A stretch of DNA of 64,000 nt, taken from positions 3,260,001 through 3,324,000 of the forward strand of contig NZ_CP020918.1 in the NCBI RefSeq assembly GCF_003076455.1. The letters are read 5' to 3'. The notes beneath the pieces are model-generated. The model was given only the letters and a program-made list of their open reading frames with translations. It made no database searches and was not told the DNA's origin. The stretch comes from Flavobacterium faecale (GTDB taxonomy: Bacteria; Bacteroidota; Bacteroidia; Flavobacteriales; Flavobacteriaceae). This document shows, one piece after another, positions 29,822 through 38,656 of the stretch; position 1 is the first letter of the stretch, and each line of letters starts with the position of its first letter. A program made the translations under genes and the position numbers.

Positions 29822-30988
29822 TTATTTCTTCCTGCGGGATCGTTCTGTTTGTAATAAATTTAATTCTCTACTCGTTTGTCCTGCAACTGAGGTGTTTTCT
29901 TCTGCACGACGAATCAAATACGGCATCACGTCTTTCACAGGACCAAAAGGCAAATATTTTGCTACGTTATAACCGTGATCGGCTAGATTATAACTTATAT
30001 GATCACTCATTCCGTACAATTGTCCAAACCAAATTGTAGCTGTATCAGGTGCTAACCCTTTTTCTTTCATGATCTGAATCAAATCCAACGAACTTTGCTC
30101 GTTGTGCGTCCCGAAAAAACTTGCAATACGATTTGTGTGGTCTAACATATAAATTGCGGTAGCATCAAAATTTTGATCTGTAATCGCTTTACTAGCGCAA
30201 ATAGGAGATTTGTACCCTTTTGCAATTGCACGATTGTTTTCTTTTTCCATGTATGCGCCACGAACCAACTTTATTCCGATATGAAAATTTTCGGCTGTAG
30301 CAATTGCATTTATTTCTTTTAAATAATCCAGTCTATCCCAGCGGTACAACTGTAATGTATTATAGACAATTGCTTTTTCTTTATTATACATGCGCATCAT
30401 ATCAAGAATCAAATCATCGGCTGCTTTTTGCATCCAACTTTCTTCAGCATCAATTAATAAAGCCACATCTGCTTGATGAGCGGTCTTACATATTAACTCG
30501 AATCGTCTCAAAATTACATTCCACTCCTTTAATTCGGCATCATTAAGCTCCTGACCCGCACTAATTTTTTCGAATAATAAAAAGCGCCCGATACCTGTAG
30601 GCTTAAATACAGCAAAAGGTATTGCTTGTTTTTCCTGTCCAAATTTGATTGTTTTCAGAATCATTTGGGTAGCCGCTTCAAATTGCGCTTCCTCTTCTTT
30701 TCCTTCTACAGAGTAATCCAAAACCGAGGAAACTCCTTTGGTATGCATTTTATCCACTACCTTTAAACAGTCTTGCTCGTTTATACCACCACAAAAATGA
30801 TCAAAAACAGTAGCGCGAATCAAACCTTCAACGGGTAAATGTACTTTAAACGCAAAATTGGTCACCGCAGTACCTATGCGCACAAGTGGCTCATTGGCAA
30901 TCATTTTAAACAAAAAATAAGCTCTTTCAAGCTCTGTATCGCTTTTCAAAGCAAAAGCAACTTTAGTATCTTCAAAAATTGTGTTCAT
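29822..30988 (-). CDS. Proline dehydrogenase
   Basis: The 388-aa FAD enzyme oxidises proline to pyrroline-5-carboxylate, the first step of proline catabolism. The PRODH barrel is recognised by the FAVFKPTGIGRF segment, LLIDAEESWMQ, YNTLQLYRWDRLDYL and KLVRGAYMEKE. The conserved C-terminal substrate and FAD region is FGQLYGMSDHISY followed by YLPFGPVKDVMPYLIRRAEEN. It is the monofunctional form without the P5C dehydrogenase domain of PutA. Flavobacterial relatives are of this length. Confidence 0.92.
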   Translation of the reverse strand: MNTIFEDTKVAFALKSDTELERAYFLFKMIANEPLVRIGTAVTNFAFKVHLPVEGLIRATVFDHFCGGINEQDCLKVVDKMHTKGVSSVLDYSVEGKEEEAQFEAATQMILKTIKFGQEKQAIPFAVFKPTGIGRFLLFEKISAGQELNDAELKEWNVILRRFELICKTAHQADVALLIDAEESWMQKAADDLILDMMRMYNKEKAIVYNTLQLYRWDRLDYLKEINAIATAENFHIGIKLVRGAYMEKENNRAIAKGYKSPICASKAITDQNFDATAIYMLDHTNRIASFFGTHNEQSSLDLIQIMKEKGLAPDTATIWFGQLYGMSDHISYNLADHGYNVAKYLPFGPVKDVMPYLIRRAEENTSVAGQTSRELNLLQTERSRRKK

Positions 30989-31251
30989 ACAATAAAATTT
31001 TGTTTAAAAATAGTAATTAAGAATCACCAATTGGCAACTATATCACAAAATTTATAAAAAAAGTTTAAAATTTACATCATAGTTATTTGTCAATCAAACG
31101 AGAAGAATATACCACTGTATTTTTAGCGAAAAGCAAAGGAATAAAATTAAAAAAAATGTAGATTTGCAAAACTTTTTGGGACGCCTTTTTATGTTCTTAA
31201 AAGCAAGAGAGTTTACTCTATTTCGAACTTATTGCAAAATTAAAATACGAT

Positions 31252-32331
31252 ATGTCTTTACAATCTCATACTATACAAGCCGTTGACCATCCGATACACT
31301 TTAATGAAAAAGGATATGAAGCTCTAAATGCACATTTAAAAGCAACTAAATATTCTAACCTATTTATTATTGTAGACAGTAATACAAATGAATTTTGCTT
31401 GCCGGTGTTTTTGCCACTTTTAGAAACCACCTTGGCAATTGAGATTATTGAATTTGAGGCAGGTGAAATCAACAAAAACATTGATACTTGTGTTGAATTA
31501 TGGAATGTTTTGACCGATCTTAACGGAGACAGAAAATCACTGGTTATCAATCTAGGTGGTGGAGTTGTCACTGATCTAGGCGGTTTTGTAGCGTCAACCT
31601 TCAAAAGAGGAATTGATTTTATAAATGTACCTACTACCCTTCTATCCATGGTAGATGCATCTGTAGGAGGTAAAAATGGTGTGGATCTTGGGAATTTAAA
31701 AAACCAAATTGGAGTTTTTAATTTGCCTAAAATGGTAATCGTAGACACGGAATACCTTGCTACTGTACCACAAAATGAAATGCGCTCCGGATTGGCAGAA
31801 ATGTTGAAACACGGTCTTATATTCGATAAAAACTACTGGGAACACTTTTTGAACATTCGATCAATAAACTTTGCACAATTAGATGAATTGATTTTTCGCT
31901 CTGTCGAAATAAAAAATGAAATCGTAACCGCAGATCCTACGGAGAAGAATATTCGAAAAGCACTAAACTTTGGACACACCCTTGGACACGCCATAGAAAG
32001 CTACTTCTTGGAGAACGAAGACAAAACAACATTGCTTCATGGAGAAGCTATTGCTGTTGGAATGATTTTGGAAAGCTATATTTCGCTACACAAAAACTTA
32101 ATTACAGAAGCCGAATTTGATCAGATTAAAACTACTATCAAATCGATCTACCAAGACATAACTTTTGACAACCAAGACATCAACCCGATACTTGAATTGT
32201 TGATCCATGATAAAAAAAATGAATATGGTACAATTCAGTTTGCCTTAATTCAAGGAATCGGAAAAATTATTATCAATCAAACGGTTGAAAATGAATTGAT
32301 TCTTAAAGCTTTTGTTGATTATCAATCTTAA
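31252..32331 (+). CDS. aroB: 3-dehydroquinate synthase
   Basis: The 359-aa enzyme converts DAHP to 3-dehydroquinate in the shikimate pathway, using NAD and a metal ion. Typical motifs are NLGGGVVTDLGGFVAST, TTLLSMVDASVGGKNGVD, GLAEMLKHGLI, and the metal-ligand segments LNFGHTLGHAIES and LLHGEAIAVGM. A TAGATTTG -7 element lies at 31159-31166, with a leader of about 80 bases and no clear -33 element. Confidence 0.96.
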   Translation: MSLQSHTIQAVDHPIHFNEKGYEALNAHLKATKYSNLFIIVDSNTNEFCLPVFLPLLETTLAIEIIEFEAGEINKNIDTCVELWNVLTDLNGDRKSLVINLGGGVVTDLGGFVASTFKRGIDFINVPTTLLSMVDASVGGKNGVDLGNLKNQIGVFNLPKMVIVDTEYLATVPQNEMRSGLAEMLKHGLIFDKNYWEHFLNIRSINFAQLDELIFRSVEIKNEIVTADPTEKNIRKALNFGHTLGHAIESYFLENEDKTTLLHGEAIAVGMILESYISLHKNLITEAEFDQIKTTIKSIYQDITFDNQDINPILELLIHDKKNEYGTIQFALIQGIGKIIINQTVENELILKAFVDYQS

Positions 32332-32352
32332 TATATTTTTACCATAAAAGGA

Positions 32353-32385
32353 TTGGATTACGTCTATATATTTTTTTACATTTGC
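32353..32385 (+). promoter_or_regulatory. Promoter immediately before a 59-aa ORF
   Basis: TTG at 32353-32355, a 22-base spacer and a perfect TACATTTG at 32378-32385 lie only 4 bases before the ATG at 32390. The predicted transcription start would fall at or just inside that codon, implying a leaderless or near-leaderless first gene on the polyamine transcript. Confidence 0.55.
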
Positions 32386-32389
32386 GCCA

Positions 32390-32569
32390 ATGAAAACTAA
32401 TCAAAAACAAGGAAAAAACACTTCTCGAAGAAGGCAAAAAAGCAGCTCATTCTTAGGCTTGCTTAAACGCTTCTTTTCCATTAGAGGTAACTTTATTTTT
32501 GATGTTTTTCAATATCTAAAAATGGAGAATGAAAAACTGCAGATTATCTATGCAAATATTCGGGTTTGA
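32390..32569 (+). CDS. Small basic protein of unknown function (59 aa)
   Basis: The ATG at 32390 and TGA at 32567-32569 bound a 59-aa frame beginning MKTNQKQGKNTSRRRQK. It has a Lys/Arg/Gln-rich N-terminus, then a short amphipathic stretch (FLGLLKRFFSIRGNFIF). The next gene starts 60 bases later. It has a strong promoter and could be a genuine small gene, or an upstream frame that affects translation of the decarboxylase gene. I recognise no family. Confidence 0.5.
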   Translation: MKTNQKQGKNTSRRRQKSSSFLGLLKRFFSIRGNFIFDVFQYLKMENEKLQIIYANIRV

Positions 32570-32629
32570 ATTGTAGGGTTTTTTTAAAGTGCATACATTA
32601 AAATATTCTAAATTCTTAAACGAACAACA

Positions 32630-34030
32630 ATGAACACCAAATATTCTGACTTAATTAATCAAACGTATTATTTTCCACAAGAAGAGTTTAATTTAAACAA
32701 AGACAACCTTCAGTTTCACAATATTGATTTGATGAAATTGGTTGAACAATACGGTACACCATTAAAATTCACGTATTTACCTCAAATTTCGAACAACATC
32801 AACAAAGCCAAAAATTGGTTTCGTAAATCGATGGAAAAAAACAAATACGAGGGAAAATACTATTATTGCTATTGCACGAAAAGCTCTCATTTTGAATACA
32901 TTATGAATGAAGCTTTTAAAAATAACATTCACATTGAAACTTCTTCTGCATTTGATATCAATATTGTTGAAAATCTATTGCAAAATGGAAAAATCAACAA
33001 AAGCACTTATGTAATCTGTAACGGTTTCAAAAGAGATCAGTACATTGACAACATTGCTAGATTAATCAATAACGGACACAAAAATACGATTCCGATTATT
33101 GATAATTATGAGGAACTTGACTTGTTGCAAGCAGAAATTAAAGGGAAGTTCAAAATCGGAATTAGAATTGCTGCCGAAGAAGAGCCTAAATTTGAATTCT
33201 ATACCTCTAGATTAGGAATTGGATACAAAAATATTGTACAATTCTATAAAAAACAAATTCAAGAAAACGATAAGTTAGAATTGAAAATGTTGCACTTTTT
33301 TATCAATACTGGTATCAACGATACAGCTTACTATTGGAATGAGTTGGTAAAATGTATAAAAGTGTACATTGCCTTGAAAAAAGAATGTCCAAGTTTGGAC
33401 GGTTTGAATATTGGTGGAGGTTTTCCGATCAAAAATTCATTGGCTTTTGAATATGACTACCAATATATGATTGACGAAATTATCAATCAAATTAAAATTG
33501 CTTGTGATGAAGCTGAAGTAGATGTTCCAAACATTTTTACAGAATTTGGTTCGTTTACTGTTGGTGAAAGTGGTGGCGCAATCTACCAAGTACTTTACCA
33601 AAAGCAACAAAATGATAGAGAGAAATGGAACATGATAGATTCTTCTTTCATCACTACCTTACCGGATACTTGGGCTATCAACAAACGTTTTATCATGCTA
33701 GCGGTAAACCGTTGGAATGAGACTTACGAGCGGGTTCTATTGGGAGGAATGACATGTGATAGCGATGATTATTACAACTCTGAACAAAATATGAACGCGA
33801 TCTATTTACCAAAATACAACAAAGAGAAACCGTTGTATATTGGATTTTTTAATACAGGCGCTTACCAAGAAACAATTGGAGGATACGGAGGATTACACCA
33901 CTGCTTGATTCCGCAACCAAAACATATACTGATAGATAGGGATGAAAATGGGATTATGGCCACAGAGGTTTTCTCAGAACAACAGACCTCAGAAGATGTA
34001 TTGAAAATTTTAGGGTACAAAGCAAAATAA
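32630..34030 (+). CDS. speA: Biosynthetic arginine decarboxylase-like enzyme (fold III PLP)
   Basis: The 466-aa protein has the PLP-dependent alanine-racemase-type barrel. The Schiff-base Lys is K84 in YYCYCTKSSHFEY. The glycine-rich phosphate-binding segment is LNIGGGFPIKNSLAF. The C-terminal catalytic region has TEFGSFTVGESGGAIYQV and the NTGAYQETIGGYGG motif. In flavobacteria this group is annotated as arginine decarboxylase making agmatine for polyamines; a diamine-pathway decarboxylase is a possible alternative. It is followed after 98 bases by a deoxyhypusine synthase-like gene. Confidence 0.8.
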   Translation: MNTKYSDLINQTYYFPQEEFNLNKDNLQFHNIDLMKLVEQYGTPLKFTYLPQISNNINKAKNWFRKSMEKNKYEGKYYYCYCTKSSHFEYIMNEAFKNNIHIETSSAFDINIVENLLQNGKINKSTYVICNGFKRDQYIDNIARLINNGHKNTIPIIDNYEELDLLQAEIKGKFKIGIRIAAEEEPKFEFYTSRLGIGYKNIVQFYKKQIQENDKLELKMLHFFINTGINDTAYYWNELVKCIKVYIALKKECPSLDGLNIGGGFPIKNSLAFEYDYQYMIDEIINQIKIACDEAEVDVPNIFTEFGSFTVGESGGAIYQVLYQKQQNDREKWNMIDSSFITTLPDTWAINKRFIMLAVNRWNETYERVLLGGMTCDSDDYYNSEQNMNAIYLPKYNKEKPLYIGFFNTGAYQETIGGYGGLHHCLIPQPKHILIDRDENGIMATEVFSEQQTSEDVLKILGYKAK

Positions 34031-34128
34031 TAATTCAAATTAGTTATCGTTAAATTAAAAAAATCTTTACTTTTGAAATTGTAATCAGTTTCGAAAAACA
34101 GATTAAAAATATCTTTAAAAAAAATAAA

Positions 34129-35100
34129 ATGAGTAAGGGACCTATTAGCCAATTTATAGAAAAACACTATTTGCATTTTAATTCAGCATCATTAGTTGAT
34201 GCAGCAAAAGCATACGAACAACAATTAGCCAATGGTGCTAAAATGATGGTAAGTATGGCTGGAGCAATGAGTACAGCTGAAATTGGTAAAATATTTGCCG
34301 AAATTATTCGTCAAGATAAAGTTCAAATTATTTCTTGTACAGGAGCCAATCTTGAAGAAGACATCATGAACTTGGTTGCGCACTCACACTACGAGAGAGT
34401 TCCTAACTATAGAGATTTAACACCGCAAGACGAGTGGGATTTGCTAGAAAGAGGATTAAATCGTGTGACTGATACTTGTATTCCTGAGCATGAAGCTTTT
34501 AGAAGATTACAAAAACACATATTTAAAATCTGGAAAGATGCAGATGATAAAGGGGAACGTTATTTTCCTCATGAATTTATGTACAAAATGCTACTTTCTG
34601 GTGTTTTAGAAGAATACTACGAAATTGATTTAAAAGACAGTTGGATGTATGCAGCAGCAGAAAAAAACCTTCCGATTATTGTTCCAGGATGGGAAGATAG
34701 CACGATGGGTAACATCTTTGCTTCATACGTAATCAAAGGAGAGTTAAAAGCATCTACAATGAAATCTGGAATAGAATACATGGTATATCTTTCAGATTGG
34801 TATCCTAAAAATTCTGCTAACGGAATTGGATTCTTCCAAATTGGTGGTGGTATCGCAGGAGATTTTCCAATTTGCGTAGTACCTATGTTATACCAAGATA
34901 TGGAAATGCATGATATTCCGTTTTGGAGCTACTTCTGTCAAATTTCTGACTCAACAACCAGTTATGGTTCGTATTCAGGAGCAGTACCAAACGAAAAAAT
35001 CACTTGGGGTAAATTGGATATCAAAACACCTAAGTTTATTATAGAATCAGACGCTACAATTGTAGCTCCATTAATTTTTGCTTATTTATTAGATTTATAG
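34129..35100 (+). CDS. Deoxyhypusine synthase-family enzyme (polyamine aminobutyl transfer)
   Basis: The 323-aa protein belongs to the deoxyhypusine synthase family. The NAD-binding SMAGAMSTAEIGKIFAEI region is near residues 42-59, and the catalytic Lys is K295 in ITWGKLDIK, preceded by SYSGAVPNEK. Bacteria lack eIF5A, so such proteins are thought to act on free polyamines, in homospermidine-type synthesis. Adjacency to the decarboxylase supports a polyamine role. No agmatinase is in the cluster. Reaction and product are inferred. Confidence 0.85.
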   Translation: MSKGPISQFIEKHYLHFNSASLVDAAKAYEQQLANGAKMMVSMAGAMSTAEIGKIFAEIIRQDKVQIISCTGANLEEDIMNLVAHSHYERVPNYRDLTPQDEWDLLERGLNRVTDTCIPEHEAFRRLQKHIFKIWKDADDKGERYFPHEFMYKMLLSGVLEEYYEIDLKDSWMYAAAEKNLPIIVPGWEDSTMGNIFASYVIKGELKASTMKSGIEYMVYLSDWYPKNSANGIGFFQIGGGIAGDFPICVVPMLYQDMEMHDIPFWSYFCQISDSTTSYGSYSGAVPNEKITWGKLDIKTPKFIIESDATIVAPLIFAYLLDL

Positions 35101-35109
35101 AACATCATT

Positions 35110-35508
35110 ATGAAAAGAGTAATTGTTGATTACGCAAAACTTACAAACGAGATTTTGAACCTATTGGTGGAGCGCTTCCCTGATGGTTACGATGATTCAG
35201 ATATCATTCGATTTAGAAATGCTAAAAACGAATTGGTAGAAGCAGTAGAAGTACGTACAGAAGATACTATTTATTTAGTAAAAGTAAGTACCAAATTGGC
35301 TGATCGAATCGAAAACTATGATGAAGACGATGAAATTGATGATGTAATCGAACCAATCACACCAATTAAAGGAGTGGATTTGGATGATGACGAAGATGAT
35401 GATGACGACGACGATAATCTTGACAAACCAGATCTTGATGACGACGATGAAGATTCTGATGACAGCAGAAGTTCAGACGATGATGACGACGACGATGATG
35501 AAGATTAA
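35110..35508 (+). CDS. Small protein with strongly acidic C-terminal tail
   Basis: The 132-aa protein has a compact N-terminal domain (residues 1-75, starting MKRVIVDYAKLTNEIL). The tail, from about residue 75, is almost entirely Asp, with Glu and a few Ser, and no folded domain is expected there. The layout resembles the RNA-polymerase delta subunit (folded start plus acidic tail), but I see no clear homology. Similar flavobacterial proteins are often labelled DNA primase, for which there is no motif support. It starts 9 bases after the DHS-like gene, so it is likely cotranscribed. Confidence 0.7.
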   Translation: MKRVIVDYAKLTNEILNLLVERFPDGYDDSDIIRFRNAKNELVEAVEVRTEDTIYLVKVSTKLADRIENYDEDDEIDDVIEPITPIKGVDLDDDEDDDDDDDNLDKPDLDDDDEDSDDSRSSDDDDDDDDED

Positions 35509-35525
35509 TTTTTTCAATTAAATAT

Positions 35526-35553
35526 AAAAGGAACTCCATATCGAGTTCCTTTT
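35526..35553 (+). terminator. Terminator of the polyamine operon
   Basis: AAAAGGAACTC (35526-35536) pairs with GAGTTCCTTTT (35543-35553) around a 6-base loop, followed by a T run. Confidence 0.85.
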
Positions 35554-35683
35554 TTTTATCAGTACTATATTCTTTAGTGTAGTATTTTTAAAATAGAATA
35601 AGAACGGATAAAATTCGTTTTTTAGCCTTTTGACTGAATGTAGTTCCTTTTAACTTACTTGTGTATTACTTTACCTTTTTTTC

Positions 35684-37792
35684 ATGATAACATCCACCTT
35701 ACTCCACGAGACGCTCAAAATTAATTTTGGTTTTGAAAAATTCAGACCAAATCAAGAAAAAATTATAAATTCGATTTTATCTGGTAAGGATGCTTTGGCG
35801 ATCATGCCTACAGGTGGTGGTAAATCAATTTGTTTTCAATTGCCTGCATTGTTATTTCCGGGTGTAACGATTGTCATTTCGCCACTAATAGCCTTAATGA
35901 AGGATCAAGTTGATAGTCTAAAAGCCAATGGTATAGAGGCTTGCTACATTAATAGTAGTCAGTCAAGCGCAGAGCAACAAGAGTATATTGAAAATATTAT
36001 TAATCAAAAAATAAAACTCGTATACGTAGCACCGGAGAGTTTGGCTTACCTTGAAAATACTTTCAGTCAAATTACGGTTAGTTTAATTGCTATTGATGAA
36101 GCACATTGTATTTCGTCTTGGGGTCACGATTTTAGGCCAGCTTATACCAATTTGGGATATTTAAAAAAGCGCTTCCCTTCTACTCCAATTCTCGCTTTGA
36201 CGGCGACAGCTGATAAAGCAACAAGAGAAGATATTAGTAAACAATTGAATTTGACATCTCCTGAGATTTCGATTTCTTCTTTCGATAGAAAAAATTTAAG
36301 CTTAGAAGTACGACCAGCTTTGGATCGTGTAAAGCAAATTATTGATTTTATTACTGACAAACCAAATGAATGCGGAATTGTCTATTGCCTTAGTAGAAAA
36401 ACTACCGAGGAATTAGCCGAAAAACTTCAACGAACAGGTATAAATGCCAAAGCATATCATGCAGGACTAGATAACACGACAAGGGCAAAAACACAAGATG
36501 AATTTATAAATGACGATTGCCAAGTGGTATGTGCTACGATTGCTTTTGGAATGGGAATCGATAAATCGAATGTTCGCTGGGTAATTCATTATAATCTACC
36601 AAAAAATATTGAAGGTTATTATCAAGAAATTGGTCGTGCAGGCCGTGATGGTCTTCCGTCTGAAACTGTTTTATTCGAAAGTTATGGAGATGTGATTCAG
36701 TTGCAAAAATTTGCTTCACAAGGACTAAATGCTGAAGTGCAGTTGTCTAAACTAGAACGGATGAAACAATATGCGGATGCTGTGAGTTGCCGTAGAAAAA
36801 TTTTACTCTCGTATTTTGGCGAAATAGTTACTGAGAATTGTGGAAATTGTGATGTTTGCAAAAATCCGCCTGCCTTTTTTGATGGTACCGTTTTGGCTCA
36901 AAAAGCACTTTCGGCAATTATTCGATTAAAAGAAACAGAACCATTACCTGTTATTGTTGATTTTTTAAGAGGTTCGAAAAATGCTCATATTCTAGAAAAC
37001 AACTATCAGAATCTTAAAACTTACGGTGTTGGTACAGACGTATCTTGGTACGACTGGAATCAATACCTTATTCAGTTAATCAATCAAGGCTACTGCGAAA
37101 TTGCTTTTCATTTAAAAAACCAAATCAAACTGACGCCTCTTGCGCACGAAGTTTTATTTAATGGCGAAAAAGTGCAATTAACGACGATACAAAAAGAAAA
37201 TGCCGCCGATAAAGGAACTCAAAAAGAAGTGAAATCAGTCAAGGCCAAGAAAGATTCCTTATTTGAAGTTTTGCGCAAAATACGCTACGATATTTCTAAA
37301 AAAGACAATGTACCTGCTTATGTAGTTTTTAGTGATGCAGTATTAAAGGAGATTGAAACGCATCGACCAATGAGCGAAGAAGAACTATTAGCCATTGATG
37401 GAGTTGGAAAAGCAAAGCTCGAAAAATATGGACAAATCTTTATAACTGCGGTTGTAGATTTTCATAAGGCGAAAGCAATACAGCAAAAGAAAACATCAAC
37501 AACATACAAAGAAACCTTAGCTATGCTTCAATCTGGCTTAACAGTGGACGAAATAGCAGTTAAAAGAGATTTAGGCAAGGGTACGATCATGTCACATGTA
37601 GCAAAATTATACGAAGACGGTCATCCTATTGACTTGTACCAATTTGTAAGTAAGGAGGAAGTAGCAAGAGTAGCGAAGGCAAAAATTTTCTTAGAAACTC
37701 CAACTGCCCTGAAACCTTATTTCGATTATTTTGAAGAAGCGATGCCTTATGACAAGATTAGACTTAGCTTATCTATTTTGTCTAAATTATAG
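35684..37792 (+). CDS. recQ: ATP-dependent DNA helicase RecQ
   Basis: The 702-aa superfamily 2 helicase has Walker A AIMPTGGGKS, the DEAH-type box AIDEAHCISSWGHDFRP and a conserved helicase C domain (IAFGMGIDKSNVRWVIHYNLP, QEIGRAGRDG). The RQC zinc-binding region includes SCRRKILL and ENCGNCDVCKNPP. A C-terminal HRDC domain (SEEELLAIDGVGKAKLEKYG) and helix-turn-helix-like extension follow. It unwinds forked and branched DNA in recombination and repair. It has its own upstream region and no visible terminator. Confidence 0.95.
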   Translation: MITSTLLHETLKINFGFEKFRPNQEKIINSILSGKDALAIMPTGGGKSICFQLPALLFPGVTIVISPLIALMKDQVDSLKANGIEACYINSSQSSAEQQEYIENIINQKIKLVYVAPESLAYLENTFSQITVSLIAIDEAHCISSWGHDFRPAYTNLGYLKKRFPSTPILALTATADKATREDISKQLNLTSPEISISSFDRKNLSLEVRPALDRVKQIIDFITDKPNECGIVYCLSRKTTEELAEKLQRTGINAKAYHAGLDNTTRAKTQDEFINDDCQVVCATIAFGMGIDKSNVRWVIHYNLPKNIEGYYQEIGRAGRDGLPSETVLFESYGDVIQLQKFASQGLNAEVQLSKLERMKQYADAVSCRRKILLSYFGEIVTENCGNCDVCKNPPAFFDGTVLAQKALSAIIRLKETEPLPVIVDFLRGSKNAHILENNYQNLKTYGVGTDVSWYDWNQYLIQLINQGYCEIAFHLKNQIKLTPLAHEVLFNGEKVQLTTIQKENAADKGTQKEVKSVKAKKDSLFEVLRKIRYDISKKDNVPAYVVFSDAVLKEIETHRPMSEEELLAIDGVGKAKLEKYGQIFITAVVDFHKAKAIQQKKTSTTYKETLAMLQSGLTVDEIAVKRDLGKGTIMSHVAKLYEDGHPIDLYQFVSKEEVARVAKAKIFLETPTALKPYFDYFEEAMPYDKIRLSLSILSKL

Positions 37793-38129
37793 CTTTAAAT
37801 CAGTTTTTAAGAGGTTAACAGAGTGACGTCACATTTTTAAAACCGAATATAAAATTTCAAAATTAGTTTTGTGCAGTTGGTCAAGTATTGTTGATTTCTA
37901 TCTTAATGATATTTAACTTTCACCTTTTTCTAAATGAATTCAGGTAAGAGTATAGTTAAGATATAAAATAAAAATAGTACCATGAAATTGGACTATCCTG
38001 ATACAAGCTTGTAAGAATGAAAAGGCAAAGCAATATATAATCGGCATACCTTAGCTGTAATTATAAAACAATAAAAAAAGCCACGAATCGCAATGATTCG
38101 TGGCTTCTCTATTTTATATTGGTTTCATT
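37793..38129. other. Intergenic gap between converging genes
   Basis: This 337-base region holds the minus-strand terminator of the DinB-like gene at its right end. No ORF, RNA or strong repeat was found in the rest. Confidence 0.5.
38078..38106 (-). terminator. Terminator of the DinB-like gene
   Basis: Arms AAGCCACGAATC (38078-38089) and GATTCGTGGCTT (38095-38106) form a perfect 12-bp stem with a 5-base loop. Confidence 0.85.
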
Positions 38130-38645
38130 TTATAAGTAACGATCTTGAAACACTTTTTGATGGTGTTTTTGATGTCCTATAATCAAAAAACCAAGCGCTC
38201 TAACTGAAATTGCATGATTTGAAGCTGTCCCCATTCGTGCTAGTTGTTCTGAAGAAAAACTTTTAAATAAAAACAATGTCGAAAATCGTACTGCTGATAA
38301 CTCAGCAAGTAAATTTTGAATACCTCTACTATTTGCATCAGTATTGACTACATAATCATTTTCGTCAAATCCAGGCAAAGCTGTGGTATCATTTCTAGAA
38401 ACTCGCAATGCTCGGTAGGCAAACACTCTTTCAGAATCAATTAAATGCTGAATGATATCTTTGATTGTCCACTTGCCTTCAGCATATCTGAAATCAAATT
38501 TATCCAAAGGAATATTTTGAACGAACTTTATAAATTGATGAAGACTTATTTCTAAGTCTTCAATCAAATCTTCATCTTCTAAAATAGCAACATATGGCGC
38601 ATAAAATGCCGCATATTCTGAACTATTTAAATCGCTTACTTTCAT
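38130..38645 (-). CDS. DinB-superfamily protein
   Basis: The 171-aa protein has the DinB/YfiT-like four-helix pattern: WTIKDIIQHLIDSERVFAYR, where a metal-binding His is in QHLIDSE, and the C-terminal GHQKHHQKVF histidine pair. DinB-like proteins are metal-dependent enzymes such as thiol transferases, with no common substrate. It starts 12 bases after the ppc stop and is probably cotranscribed with it. No specific role can be assigned. Confidence 0.85.
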   Translation of the reverse strand: MKVSDLNSSEYAAFYAPYVAILEDEDLIEDLEISLHQFIKFVQNIPLDKFDFRYAEGKWTIKDIIQHLIDSERVFAYRALRVSRNDTTALPGFDENDYVVNTDANSRGIQNLLAELSAVRFSTLFLFKSFSSEQLARMGTASNHAISVRALGFLIIGHQKHHQKVFQDRYL

Positions 38646-38656
38646 AAAACAACTGT

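Noticed and set aside
35110..35508. Annotation as DNA primase
   Set aside because: There is no zinc finger or TOPRIM motif; the tail is low-complexity acid.
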